Below, in pieces: positions 1 through 10,296 of a stretch of 64,000 bases of DNA; within the stretch, counting starts at the first letter, position 1; every line of letters starts with the position of its first letter. Made by a program: the position numbers and the translations under genes. Under the pieces are notes generated by a model. That model was given only the letters and a program-made list of their open reading frames with translations. It was not told the origin of the DNA and ran no database searches. The DNA is from Oikopleura dioica (taxonomy: Eukaryota > Chordata > Appendicularia > Copelata > Oikopleuridae). Where the stretch lies: assembly GCA_907165135.1 (NCBI GenBank), contig OU015568.1, forward strand, positions 6,952,501-7,016,500, written 5' to 3'.

Positions 1-233
1 ACTGTCATAATTAGCTCTAAAGTACTGTAGCAACATCATGAAATGCGGAAAAGCTGCAGCCATGACATGTTTCGGACCTAGTAATTGACCCGTCAAATGA
101 CATGACAAGTTGATAGCCACAGTCGAAAAAATTCGTACTTGAAAGTCGAAAATAACTCGTGTCGCATGAAAAATTGCTGATCATTTTTCTACCCCGAGAT
201 ATTTTGCTCAATCTGACCCTGAAAGATAGCAAG

Positions 234-3200
234 AGACCAGTATGGACTATCGGATCACATTCTTCCTGCGAATGAAATGGAATGACGAGCGATTGCGGTT
301 CAAAGAAATGGGAAGTCCACTCACAATGCTCACCGGTAAAACCCACACCTCCTCTTCTTTCTCATCCCTTTAGTGTCGCCAGAAGTGCTCCATAACATCT
401 GGAAGCCAGACATTTTCTTTTCAAACGAAAAGCAAGCGAATTTTCACTCAATAACGGCGGAAAACAAACTTTTACGAATCGACCACGAAGGTAGTAAAGA
501 TTTATTTCCAAAGCAGTTCCGTCTACCTAGGGTTATCCAATCCATGTTATTTTCAAACAGGGCGGAATCTAAATCTCTAAAAAACTCAAACATAATTCAA
601 TCGTCAACACCCTTAAAACGACATCTTAGGAGATGTTTATGTCTCAATGCGGCTATCAGCAACGCTAGCTTCTGGGCTCGCCAACCTGAGTAGAAAACCT
701 GAGTCAGGGTCTGAAAGATCTAAAATGAAAAGCCGGCTTTTTAAAATCGAAGCCGCGAAGCGGCTTTATCAAAACTAGAAATGAGATCAAAATAGAATCT
801 TGGCGAAGCCGCTATGCGGCTTCGTTTTGAAAAAAGCCGCTACGCGGCTTTTCATGAAAGATTTTTCAGGCCCTGACTCAGGTTTCCTACACAGGTTGCT
901 GAACTCTGGTTAGCCTGTCACATGCGACTAGAGCGATTCCCGATGGACGTCCAGGTAGGGTGAAATTGATCAAATCATGTGAAATCGTAAAAATATTACT
1001 TGGCGGCTTTGAATATTTTTGAATTTTTCAGGTGTGCAATATTCAAATCGAATCTTTTGGGTACGACATGAGTGATCTGTACTTTACATGGTCGAAGTTG
1101 GCGGCAGTGGGTAAGTAACATGCGATGAGCGTATGTAATATTGTTTATGATGACCATTGGTCGATTTTAGAACTATCAAAGCGAATCGAGCTGCCCCAAT
1201 TTGTGTTGAAGGTATGTGTTAAAAAATTACGCTCACATTTGAGGCCTCATTTACCCTTCGTTACGGGCGCTTCTTAGGGGTATCGCACCGCAAACTGCAT
1301 GAAGATTTACGACACTGGCAACTTTACCTGCATCGAGGCGCGTTTCATCCTCGCTCGTCAAATGGGCTACTACATGATAGAGGTACTAGCAAGGATCATT
1401 TTCTCTAATGCGGAAATTGATGCTTATCCACTCAGACCAATAGAGGGTCCAATCTACCTCTGAAGGCGGCTGAGCCAGACTCTATTTTTTATCTTATCTT
1501 ACTTATTGTTCCTTACAACTTTTTGCAACTTCCAAGTGCTTCATCCCTTCTGCCCTGATCGTCATCCTCAGCTTGGGCTCGACAACCTGTTCAGGAAACC
1601 TGAGTGAGCTTAAATGAAAAGCCGCGTAGCGGCTTTTAAAAACGAAGCCGCAAAGCGGCTTCGCAATTTACCCTTCAAAATGATTTTTAAATTTAAAAAG
1701 CGGCTTCGTTTTTCAAAAGGCGCTACGCGGCTTTTAATTAGAGATCTTTCAGACCCTGACTCAGGTTTTCTACACAGGTTGCCGAGCCCAGTTATCAGCT
1801 GGGTTTCGTTTTGGATCTCCATCGACGCTGTGCCAGCAAGAGTCAGGTAAAAAGCTAGAAGGAACTATTTGATTTAACCCGGATTTTTAGTCTGGGGATA
1901 ACAACGGTCTTAACAATCACGAGCCAACGTGCATCAATTTCATCGTCGCTCCCAAAAGGCAACGGGATCTCAATCAGCGCAGCGCCGGCTTTCCGGGGCT
2001 TTTCTCTGGCTAGCATAGGTTAACATTGAGCATTATTGCCGGATCAAGCTAAAAACGTGGTTGAGCCTCGCTCCGGAAGCCGCAGTTTTCCTTGGCGAGC
2101 ATTCTTTAAATTTCTTTCACAATTCAATCAAAAACCTCTCCGTATCAATTCAAAATGAGAGATAAGGGATAGAAAAATATATTTTGCATAAAAACTAGTA
2201 ATAACACGGCTCCACAACCTGTGCAGAAAACGTGAGTTGAGCTTTAATAAAAAGCCGCGTAGCGGCTTTTACAAAAACGAAGCCGCTATGCGGCTTCGCC
2301 AAAATTACCATTCTATTCTGGCGAAGCCGTTTTGCAGCTTTGTTTTTGCAAAAGCCGCTACGCGGCTCTTTATTGAAGCTCTTTAAACTCTGACTCAGGT
2401 TTCTACACAGGTTGCCGAGCCCAATTTTCTACCTTTTTGACCAATAATAAAGCGGTTTAGTAAGCTAGCAGTAGTACTAGAAGAACAAATACAAGTAAAA
2501 ACAAATATAACACGGGGAAGAAAGAGACGTAGCTCAATTTATGCAAAAGTATTTTGGAACATTTATTATGACGTTAGCCGGAGTGATGTAGACAAGTTCG
2601 GATTTTTGTATTTTCTAAATCGGGACGGATGAGGGTGATTCAATTTATTTTACCTCAGCCAAAGTCCAGCCTAAAAGATTGTTGTGACTTGACGTGGCTC
2701 CGTCCCAGAGCCGCTTATAGAATAAAAAAAAACGCAGAAAAAATCATGTTCAGTCTAAAAAGCCCAGATGGCTATCAGAAGTTAATTTTATCACGGTTCA
2801 ATTTAGACGCCAGCAGAGGGCAATTTAAAATTCGCGAATCAGATAAAATTAAAAAGAACTTTCTCATGGTTAATTTGAAAGTTCTTCTAAAATAGATTAC
2901 AGAAGAAAAATCTATCTAACTTGCGAAAAATGAGCAAGAAAGACGTATTTAATTTAACCCAGCGCGTCAAACGGTACCATTTTCGGCTGAACCCGGCTTT
3001 ACAGTAATTCCCCGTTCAGTCAAATGATCAGCCTAAACGGAGGAAAGCGGCTCTTTTTAACCAAAATAGAGCAGGATGAAAACGTAGTGTTTATTTTTCA
3101 AAAAATAATCGCCCTCATCATTGGGTCAGACAATTGACATGATCCCTGAAAAAGTCTCGTACATTAAAGCGCTGGATATTTGGATGGTCATTTGTATTGG

Positions 3201-6132
3201 TAATATAATGGACTGCTAAGCATCTTGCTTATCCAATCTTGTAGCGTATGTATTCGCCGCTGTGCTAGAATACGCCTGCGCGAACTTCATTTCTCGGCAA
3301 CATAAGGGGATTCTTGAGGTAAGCCGCTCACCGTATTTCCTACGTAAAACGCCGCCCAAGTCAATTCACCAGTAAAGTCATTATTAGTATGAAAACGTGC
3401 ACAGTTAAGTACTAGCAGTAGTCATTCTAAAATTCCAGAAATGACGGAAATTTTCTTGCAAGATGGCAAAAAGATGGTTTTGTCAGGCGAGGAGATTCGG
3501 AGCTGAGCGCGCGCTCAGTGACAAATCCTGCGTCAGAATTGACCAGATTTGGCAAACCCCATCGACTTCTAAGACTGCCCATACAGCGCTTGTTTTGGCA
3601 ACCTTGAACGAATTCGATCAGCTTTGTAACAACAAAAAAGTTTCCTCAAAATGGCTCTTCTTTGAAATTTTTACTTCCAGAGCGCCTCTTTTAGACTAAT
3701 TTGGGCTAGCCAACCTGTGTAGAAAACCTGAGTCAGGATTTGAAAGTTCTTTAAAGAAAAGCCGCGTAGCGGCTTTTGTAAAAACGAAGCCGCGAAGCGG
3801 CTTCGCCAGCATAACTATTTTTTATTGAAGCTCTTTCAAATCCTGACTCAGGTTTTCTACACAGGTTGTCGAGCCCCCGTTTGGGGAAGATAGGGTTACC
3901 AAGGGAGAAACTTGTAAATCAGCGTACAAAATTGAATTTGATGAGAAACGGAGGGAAAGCCTGAAGGCGCGATTTCCTACCCCCTTGACCCAAACGGACG
4001 AGCTGATATGCGTCCTTTGATTTGGAGATACGTTCGAACCTCGGCGTCAGTCTACGATAAAGCGACATTCTCGCATGTGACCTCTTCCTGCTTCAGATTA
4101 GAAATGTCCCCTGCCAATCAATTGCGCGCCCGATTTCTTATCTTGAATACATTTTCATCTTTCTATTTTTCTTCTTTCTGTTTTTGGATGATCTTTTGAC
4201 AGAAGCGTTAACCATTTTTTCGACAGCTGACATGTTAAAAAGCGAGGAGACTCAGATGCGATTAGAATACGCGAAGTGCCATCGAAGGGTGTAATTTCGC
4301 TCAGCAGGAGACTAAATGGAATCCGCCAGATCGCAATCGCCTGGCACTTTAGATCGATCGCGGTTGAGCCAGGCTTCCTGAAAAATGCACCGAAACAAGG
4401 CCCTTTTTCCGTCTGAAAATCGGAAATTGCGTTTTCCGAAATTCCGGCTGCTAGAATTCGTAATAAAGTCATTGTTTGAATAATATTTTGGCATAAAAAT
4501 TTGCCAAATTATCTTTCCTGATTATTATTTTTAGCAAATTCATCGGAAAAGAGTGGAATGGGCGCTGTTCGGCACCGCTGGAGCAACTTTAACCGAGCAG
4601 AGTCTGAGCTACTGCGAGCCGAGCTCGATCAGCCTAAGCCACGGGGTCGCTACTACATAATACTTTGTACTAATCACCGCGGCGAAATAATTTTAAAAAT
4701 AGCAAAATAGCAAAGCGACGAATCTCTCGCGACCCGTCACCAAAGCAAGAAGACGAAATCCTTCACGAACATGATTACGGGTACGCGCTAACTAAGAACA
4801 CAAATACCAACATCGACCCAGTCTAAATTCTTAACTGTAATTTTAACTGGTCAGCTAAACTGAAAACCTGTGTAGAAACCCTGAGTCAGGGTCCGAAAGA
4901 TCATTTTGGCGAAGCGGCTTTGAGGCTTCGTTCTTAAAAAAGCCGCTATGCGGCTTTTCATTGATGATCTTTCAGACCCTGCCTAAGGTTTTTACACAGG
5001 TTTCTAGCCTCAGGTTATAAGCGAATATAAGCGGTATGTTTTCCAGGGAAAAAACATGCGAGAACACGTTTTCGAGCCCTTCGAATTCAGCTTGCTTTCA
5101 GAATTTCCTGTAACGGATGCAAAGCCGCTGACCAAGTTTCACACATTCTTCTCTTCTGATCCTAGGAAGGTCAACCGCGGGACACATTTCTTTTCGCCCG
5201 GTACAAGTCACCTGCTGACCCAAAGGAGCGCTAAAAATGAGCAGATTCCGGAACCGCCAATGTACGAAAATGGACAAGAAAATCATGGTAGAAGCATTTT
5301 TTAGACTGCCAAATTTTCAATGCTGGATCTTTTCAGACGATGATCAAACAATTATCAAGAGAGAGTTAAGGGGGTAGACATCGATAACGTCGATTTTCGG
5401 GGAGAATTTTTCTCTAAAAGAGTGGATTCTGAGCTCAGCAACTTCTGTCGAAAACCTGAGTCAGGCTCTGAAGTATCTAAAATGAAAAGCCGCGAAGCGG
5501 CTTTTTCAGAAACGAAGCCGCAAAGCGGCTTCGCCATTGGACTACTCGAGTCTATTATATAATTCTAACGAAGCCGCTGCGCGGCTTCAAATTTGAAAAA
5601 AGCCGCTACGCGGCTTTTCATTTTAGATACTTCGGAACCTGACTCAGGTTTTCTACACAGGTTCGCGAGCCCGACAAACAGTTAATTCCTTTAAAATCAT
5701 CCTCAAAATGTCTGGTTTACTAAAACTAGTGATTCTAATTAAATAAAACATATCTCCAACTCTTGGGTCCGTTCCTGCGTGAAAGTAAGTATTTGTGTTT
5801 GCTATTCGCTTAAAGCGAATTAGCTAAAATCTGCGCTTAGTTCTAAACACGATGCGAGGGTTTAGATATCAAACGTTTGTGTAACCAGTTTTAGCGCTCT
5901 CGCCCGCGATGAAATTCACCAACGCCGTAAAACACAACATCAAAAATAAACTCAAACATCAAACTACAAAGGCCTCACGTAAGATACTCGCTACATCTAA
6001 ACAAAAATACCGTTTGCGGTTTTTGGAAGTTTCAACTTTTTTGCAGTTTTGGATCTGGAAGCGCTAGAAGGAGCGGAGTACTATCGCAAATTGGCGGAGT
6101 GGCTGGACCGCGCTTCTCGGGTGCTCTTCCCG
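234..6132 (+). CDS. GLRA-like: Glycine receptor alpha-like subunit (Cys-loop chloride channel), 5' end outside window
   Basis: Glycine-gated anion channel subunit of the plasma membrane. Exons read: 234-335, 374-490, 630-668, 914-954, 1032-1110, 1171-1211, 1278-1382, 1537-1571, 1799-1846, 1891-1958, 3155-3199, 3245-3318, then less surely 5047-5287 and 6047-6132; phases agree throughout. Visible: loop [20 protein letters not shown], the Cys loop [15 protein letters not shown] (13 residues between cysteines), binding loop IESFGY, and the second disulfide loop [12 protein letters not shown] that marks glycine receptors, with Tyr, Thr and Phe of the agonist site kept. TM1 ends [14 protein letters not shown]2 starts [13 protein letters not shown] (PAR is the anion-selectivity signature), TM3 runs into SRQHKGILE. 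The Arg, Glu and aromatic ligand residues are intact. The exon ending [10 protein letters not shown] is where TM4 should begin; no convincing TM4 follows. Two introns are MITE copies with non-canonical ends and one is a 1.2-kb GC-AG intron. Family assignment is very secure; the loop and 3' end are inferred. Confidence 0.93.
669..913. mobile_element. MITE copy 1, acting as an intron in the glycine receptor gene
   Basis: Imperfect terminal inverted repeats of about 40 bp: the left end carries GGGCTCGCCAACCTG then AAAACCTGAGTCAGGG, and the right end carries the reverse complement. The interior is made of short palindromes of the type AAGCCGC(N)GCGGCTT. It interrupts a codon of the conserved stretch ending [15 protein letters not shown] lies on both sides (665-669 region and 911-914). 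Removing the element plus one TAGC restores ACG CTA GCC TGT, that is TLAC, exactly as in vertebrate glycine receptors. With the acceptor at ...GGTTAG the donor dinucleotide is CT, not GT; other phasings in the repeat give GC-TA or AG-TT. The unspliced frame meets a stop at once. Confidence 0.85.
1572..1798. mobile_element. MITE copy 2, acting as an intron in TM1 of the glycine receptor
   Basis: Same family as the copy near 0.7 kb: left end TGGGCTCGACAACCTG, right end CAACCTG-type inverted repeat, internal GCCGC/GCGGC palindromes. AGCT flanks both sides (1570-1573 and 1797-1800). Excising the element and one AGCT joins CTC AG to C TGG, giving LIVILSWVSFW, the invariant TM1 sequence. The 3' end reads GTTATCAG, a usable acceptor, but the 5' end is CT (or GC/AG in alternative phasings). 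A GT lies inside the left repeat, but using it would put about 14 extra residues in the middle of TM1. Confidence 0.85.
2208..2422. mobile_element. MITE copy 3 (intronic)
   Basis: Full-length copy of the same family inside the long receptor intron 1959-3154. Left repeat GGCTCCACAACCTGTG, right repeat ending GTTGCCGAGCCC, internal GCCGCGTAGCGGC palindromes. Confidence 0.85.
3702..3876. mobile_element. MITE copy 4 (intronic)
   Basis: Left repeat GGGCTAGCCAACCTGTG, right repeat CACAGGTTGTCGAGCCC. The interior is shorter, with one pair of GCCGC palindromes. It lies between the TM3 exon and the candidate loop exon of the receptor gene. Confidence 0.85.
4855..5009. mobile_element. MITE copy 5 (intronic, shortened)
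   Basis: Shortest full copy of the family. The AAACCTGTGTAG-type repeat starts near 4864 and the inverse ends near 5009. It has a single internal GCCGC/GCGGC hairpin and ends about 35 bp before a candidate receptor exon. Confidence 0.75.
5430..5672. mobile_element. MITE copy 6 (intronic)
   Basis: Full-length copy: TGAGCTCAGCAACTTCTG at left and GGTTCGCGAGCCC at right, with four GCCGC/GCGGC blocks in the interior. It lies in the intron before the pre-TM4 exon. Confidence 0.85.
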
Positions 6133-7052
6133 GTAAACCCTTTTGCCCTAAACTTCCCTAAGACTGAAATCCAGGAGATAATCCCTCTTTACTCCAAACA
6201 ACCTAAAGCAGGGTCGTGTCCCCTCACTCTTTATTCGATATAAACGTAGTTTAGAAGCAAAACTTATTGTCAAAAACAAAGATAAAAAAAGCGTAAAACA
6301 AATCTTGACGTGCATCAACCTGGTGAAAAAAAAACTGACTCAGGGCCTGAAAGATAGTTAGTGAAAAGCCGCGTAGCGACTTTTTCAGAAACAAAGCCGC
6401 GAAGCGGCTTTGCGAGTATTTTGAGATTTTATGAAAAAGGTAATTTAGCGAAGCCGCTTCGCGGCTTCGTTTTTAAAAAAGCCGCTACGCGGCTTTTCAT
6501 TAGCAATCTTTCAGGCGTTTTTTTTTTTGATTTTAAAATAACAGTTTTATATTTTTAGCTGAGTTTTGGAACTCTTTCAGGCAAGATTTTTAAATTTTCA
6601 AGGCTTTGAAAGTTTGATAAGAAAGATGAAAATCTTGCGCAAGCTTTTTACTGGGTATACTACCTGGTGATAGTGAACGAGCTTCGGGATGCAACTGCTC
6701 CGGGAGGGAGCGAGGCTGGGCTCTTGAGATTCCGGCCTGGTGAGCACCGCCGCGGTTTGCTCATTTTGGGCTAAGCCGCGGCGCTTTACTTCGGACTCAT
6801 TATTCAAGTTCATATTTCCTCACCTTATCAGATCCTAACGGACTTGTCCCTTGACGCGGGAAGATAAAGAGCCCTCTTGAAAGTTCGTCAAGTACGACCA
6901 GCAAACTGACGATACACGATTTACGGATCCAGTTCTCGAACGAGTTGGAGCTATTCGATAAGAAGAAGGATGCTTTGAAAAGTATTTTTTATTCAGTGCC
7001 AAATCAGTAATAAATCTCTATATTTTCTTATCACATCGAATTGGTTGCGAAT
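6133..7052. other. Stretch without a recognised gene (receptor 3' region)
   Basis: Starts with a good donor (GTAAAC) after the [10 protein letters not shown] exon, so at least one more receptor exon with TM4 is expected. I could not find a hydrophobic continuation in frame. The stretch holds the truncated MITE near 6.4 kb and otherwise unassigned sequence. Confidence 0.5.
6313..6515. mobile_element. MITE copy 7, 3'-truncated
   Basis: The left repeat is eroded (CATCAACCTGG then CTGACTCAGGGCC) and the internal GCCGC palindromes are intact. The right repeat breaks off after CTTTCAGG into a T-run. It lies downstream of the last recognised receptor exon. Confidence 0.75.
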
Positions 7053-7773
7053 TTATCCAAAAAGGCCTCCACCAGATGAATGTCCACCACCAAAAGAAAA
7101 TGGTTTTGGAGTTGATTGGTTGCTACCAAACGTAGAACTTCCAAACCCATAACTGTTTGAGGCTGTTGTTGAATTACTTCCAAACAGGCTACCACCGTTG
7201 TTCGAAGCAGCTGGACTTGAAGGTCCAAAAAATCCTCTAGGCGCCGGTTGATTTTGACGTTGGCTCGAAGATCCAAAAAGTCCACCTCCAGAATTCGGTT
7301 TATTTTGATTGGCATTGACTCTAAAATTAAGTTAAAATAATCTATCGAAAAAGTAATGCTTACATCTCGATTTTGCAGATTTCCAAAATTTCGTTTTCTT
7401 GCTTTCTTCTGAGCTCAATCCACTTTCGAACATCCTCTGCAATCGCCGCTTTTTTCTGCTGTTTGAATTTTCCATGTTCACTTGCATAATCTGAGCAGCG
7501 TTGTTTGATCTTCTTTTCGATTTTTGTTATTTGTTCAAGAGACTCCACGATTTTCTTGCAAGACTCAGCTTGGTTCTTGTGGGCGGAATTCATTTCATCG
7601 CGACTTTCTTTCAGGTCAACGTCCATAAGATTTTCTATTTTCTCGCGCACTCCCAAGATCTCAGCCTCTCCTTTCTCTTTCGCGATTTGCTCAAGTCTCG
7701 ATGTTGCATCTTTGATCGTTAGCTTGCTTTCTTCAATAAGCTTTGATAAACGCTCTTCTTCTGAGTCTGACAT
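7053..7773 (-). CDS. Coiled-coil protein with FG/GLFG-repeat tail (paralog A)
   Basis: Two exons on the minus strand, 7364-7773 and 7053-7320, joined by a 43-nt GT-AG intron in phase. The product of about 225 residues starts MSDSEEERLSKLIEES. Residues 1-130 are charged heptad-like sequence (coiled coil). The last 90 are Ser/Asn/Gly-rich with GLFG, FFG, SLFG, YGFG, TFG, FSFG and a terminal GLFG. FG/GLFG repeats are typical of nucleoporins, which form the nuclear-pore permeability barrier. Metazoan central-channel nucleoporins carry FG repeats before the coiled coil, so this order is reversed. I cannot name a family. Two paralogs follow upstream in tandem. A role in nuclear transport is inference from the repeats only. 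Confidence 0.75.
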
Positions 7774-7953
7774 GGTCTCTAACCCGAAGGAAAATGCAAG
7801 CGTCTCTCGAGTAGTATTTGCAAATTTGAATTCGCGTCTTACAAGATAAAATCAGTAAACAAAAACGGAGTCATTCAATGATATTTATTCTGAAAAATCT
7901 ATCGAAAGAAACTCATTTCAAGCCAAATAGATAGTCCTCGATTCTGAGCTCTT

Positions 7954-8466
7954 CTAAGGATTTTCGTGCACATGTTCCATTCTTGAGTAACACATATTGA
8001 AGGCATCAACTGATTTGCCGCGATCATCGCTTTGTTGCGTGACGATTTTTTCGAATTTTTTGATAGTCCCGAATTCAAGCGATCCGAATATATCAATCAA
8101 AGTCTTATCTTCTTGTTTTCTCGTTTCAATCCAGTTGAGTGTGGCTTCTTGCAGAGATTTCTTCGTATTTTCAACAAAATTATCATCATCTTGGAGGCAG
8201 TATCTTTCAAATAACTCTTTTCTCTTGTCCAAATGTTCGATAATTTCGGCTAGAGTTTCTATATATTTTTGATGCGCGATGATCATCTTCTCAGAATTTT
8301 TCTTAAACGCATTCGCCATTAAATCGTCGGTGGTTTCTTTCAGATTTCTAATGCGAGCTTCATCTTTCTCTGTTTGAATTTCTTCGAGTCTTGCGATAGC
8401 ATTACGGATTTCTTGAGAGCTATTTTTGATGGTTTTATACAAGCAATCTTCTTCTGAGTCTGTCAT
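7954..8466 (-). CDS. Coiled-coil paralog B, FG tail missing
   Basis: Single-exon reading frame of 170 residues starting MTDSEEDCLYKTIKNS. It aligns along its length with the coiled-coil half of the neighbours: MxDSEE start, IARLEEI, W-IETRK near residue 110. In place of the FG exon it ends with an unrelated stretch of about 50 residues containing a single EFG. It stands between paralogs A and C on the same strand, so the three arose by tandem duplication. It has either lost the tail exon or become a tail-less regulator; the sequence does not decide. Confidence 0.65.
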   Translation of the reverse strand: MTDSEEDCLYKTIKNSSQEIRNAIARLEEIQTEKDEARIRNLKETTDDLMANAFKKNSEKMIIAHQKYIETLAEIIEHLDKRKELFERYCLQDDDNFVENTKKSLQEATLNWIETRKQEDKTLIDIFGSLEFGTIKKFEKIVTQQSDDRGKSVDAFNMCYSRMEHVHENP

Positions 8467-8687
8467 ATTGCGCTCACTGTGATTTATTCTGAGATTTTCT
8501 TTGAAAGAAAATGATATTTGCTTTAGAATGCCGTCATTTTTTGGCTAGATTTCACGAATCTGTGCGATATGAACGTTTCTTACGCTCAAATATTTTCGAT
8601 CTTCAATGAAAACACGTTTAGGCCAAAATGGCATTTTGCTATATTCAATTTATTTCTATTAAATGCTGAGACTCACTGTGCAATGGT

Positions 8688-9378
8688 TCAGGGAGATTTG
8701 GCTCCACCAAACAAAGTTCTTGATTTGACAGACGAAGAACTGCTCTTAGCAAACATATTAGTGCCAGATGAGCCAAAGGCTGATGCTCCAAAAGAAAAGC
8801 CACCAGATTTTGTAGAAAAACTTGGCGATTCACTCTCCGAATTTTTCTCAGGGCTTCTTGATGCTGTTATTTTGGGACGATGAGAGTTGAAGACATTGAA
8901 ACTAGAACGAGATATTTATAATATCGATATTAATAAAAGTCTTACTGCTGAAGGCCACAGATTTTTAGAACGGCGTTCTCGTGTTCTTTCCTCGTCTCTA
9001 GCCATTTTTGTACATCTTTTCTAAAGCTTCCTTTTTCTCTCTCTTGAAATCTTCGTGCTCACTTTTGTAATCGGGGATTCGTTGTCTTATTTTCCACTCA
9101 ATTTTACTGATCTCTTCCAGATTCTTGACTATTTTTGCGTAGATTTCTTCTTGTTTCATATTTCCTGCTTCCAATTCTTCGTTAGATTGTTCAAGTTCGA
9201 AGCCAACAAGATCTTCTACTTTCTGCCGCAACTCCTTTATTTCCGCTTCTCCTTTCTCTTTCGCGATTCGATCAAGCTTTGAAGACGCATCCTTGATTGC
9301 AAGTTTACTTTCTTCAATGATTTTTGTCAAACGCTGTTCCTCCGAATCGGACATTTTCGAATAACATCGAAGTGGCAA
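8688..9378 (-). pseudogene. Coiled-coil/FG paralog C with a frameshift
   Basis: First exon 8946-9378 (MSDSEEQRLTKIIEES; alternative upstream ATG MPLRCYSK) and second exon 8688-8901, with a 44-nt GT-AG intron. The tail exon reads GGFSFGASAFGSS...TLFGGAKSP in the expected frame. Near 9020-9030 the frame breaks. After KEALEKM the current frame stops at once, whereas another frame continues DVQKWLETRKEHENAVLKIC, matching DVRKWIELRRKQENEILEIC of paralog A, and runs in phase into the tail exon. So one or two bases were gained or lost. A sequencing error is possible; otherwise the copy is newly broken, because both sides of the break are still well conserved. Confidence 0.65.
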
Positions 9379-9983
9379 TCCGTTCTATTTGAACGTTTCT
9401 AATGTTCAAATATTCGATTTTCGATCTTCCATGAAAATACTCTAACCACCAAAATGGCGTTAAGATAAGCGCTAAAAGATTAAACAAGCACTAATGCTGT
9501 AATTTGAGCTTTTTGTCAGCTTCTTAGAATTTCAACGCAAGGCCTCTTTCTTCAAAAAGGCCTCCTTCAAAAACTCGTTCGAATCAAAGAATGAATTCTT
9601 CCGGGAATTCATTGGTAACCTTTGGCGAAACGGTCCTGACAAGAACTCTTGAGCCCGTCAAGGCAGGGACATATAAGTCTTCCGCGATTGGAACTCGAAG
9701 CCAGAGCGGGTAAATCAGAGATAATGCAGATAGGCTTAATTCTAGTAGCGACTGTTGTTGTTGGTAACTTGGCATTTTTGTTCGAAGAGATAAGGCTGAA
9801 AACTTGCCAAGAAACAGCTGAAGATTACAAAGGAAAATGCTCTAACAGAGAATAATTAACTTGAACTTTTCGGTCATTTTAGTTATGTTATGATTCTGAG
9901 GACCGAAGGGTTTCTGGATGTCCTTGAAAATTGACTGAACTTTGACCGGTACTTATTTTTGATAAGCACTCATTCTCTTAAAG

Positions 9984-10296
9984 AGCACCTCAAGGACAAC
10001 TGGAAGCATCATTTTTCGGCATCTGTGGCGGTTTGTTATCGTTCGAGACGATCAACCTGAGCCGCGGTAATGAGACGTCCACTAGATTGCGAGTTCCAGT
10101 TGAAATGAGCGATCTCGAGTACCTGAGCCTACGCTGGAGTGGAAAAAACTCCAATCTATGCCTCACCGATCTCATTATCACAGGACAAGTGGCTCACACG
10201 GATTTCGCGAGCACTAGACTCCTTATCGTGCCTTATCGCGGCAGAGAACTTCGCGTTTCTCATTGCGATTCAAAAGTATTAGTACAAAATTACTGA
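9984..10296 (+). CDS. Uncharacterised exon, possible terminal exon of a small secreted protein
   Basis: The reading frame opens after an acceptor at 9982-9983 and runs ...ASFFGICGGLLSFETINLSRG..., ending VLVQNY. It alternates hydrophobic and polar residues, as in a beta-sandwich, and has three cysteines. An upstream frame at 9724-9855 begins MQIGLILVATVVVGNLAF, which looks like a signal peptide, but I found no donor that joins the two in phase. A weak PLAT/LH2-like feel is not enough for a family name. Confidence 0.35.

Noticed and set aside
17-346. Minus-strand ORF of 109 codons
   Set aside because: The opposite strand encodes the receptor segment [15 protein letters not shown] with correct splice phase; the ORF is a shadow.
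4560-4690. Extra receptor cytoplasmic-loop exon ([15 protein letters not shown] frame)
   Set aside because: Plausible composition but no matching acceptor/donor phases; the exon at 5047-5287 fits both neighbours better.
8569-8883. Plus-strand ORF of 104 codons
   Set aside because: It overlaps the FG-repeat exon of paralog C read on the minus strand, which has splice-phase and motif support.
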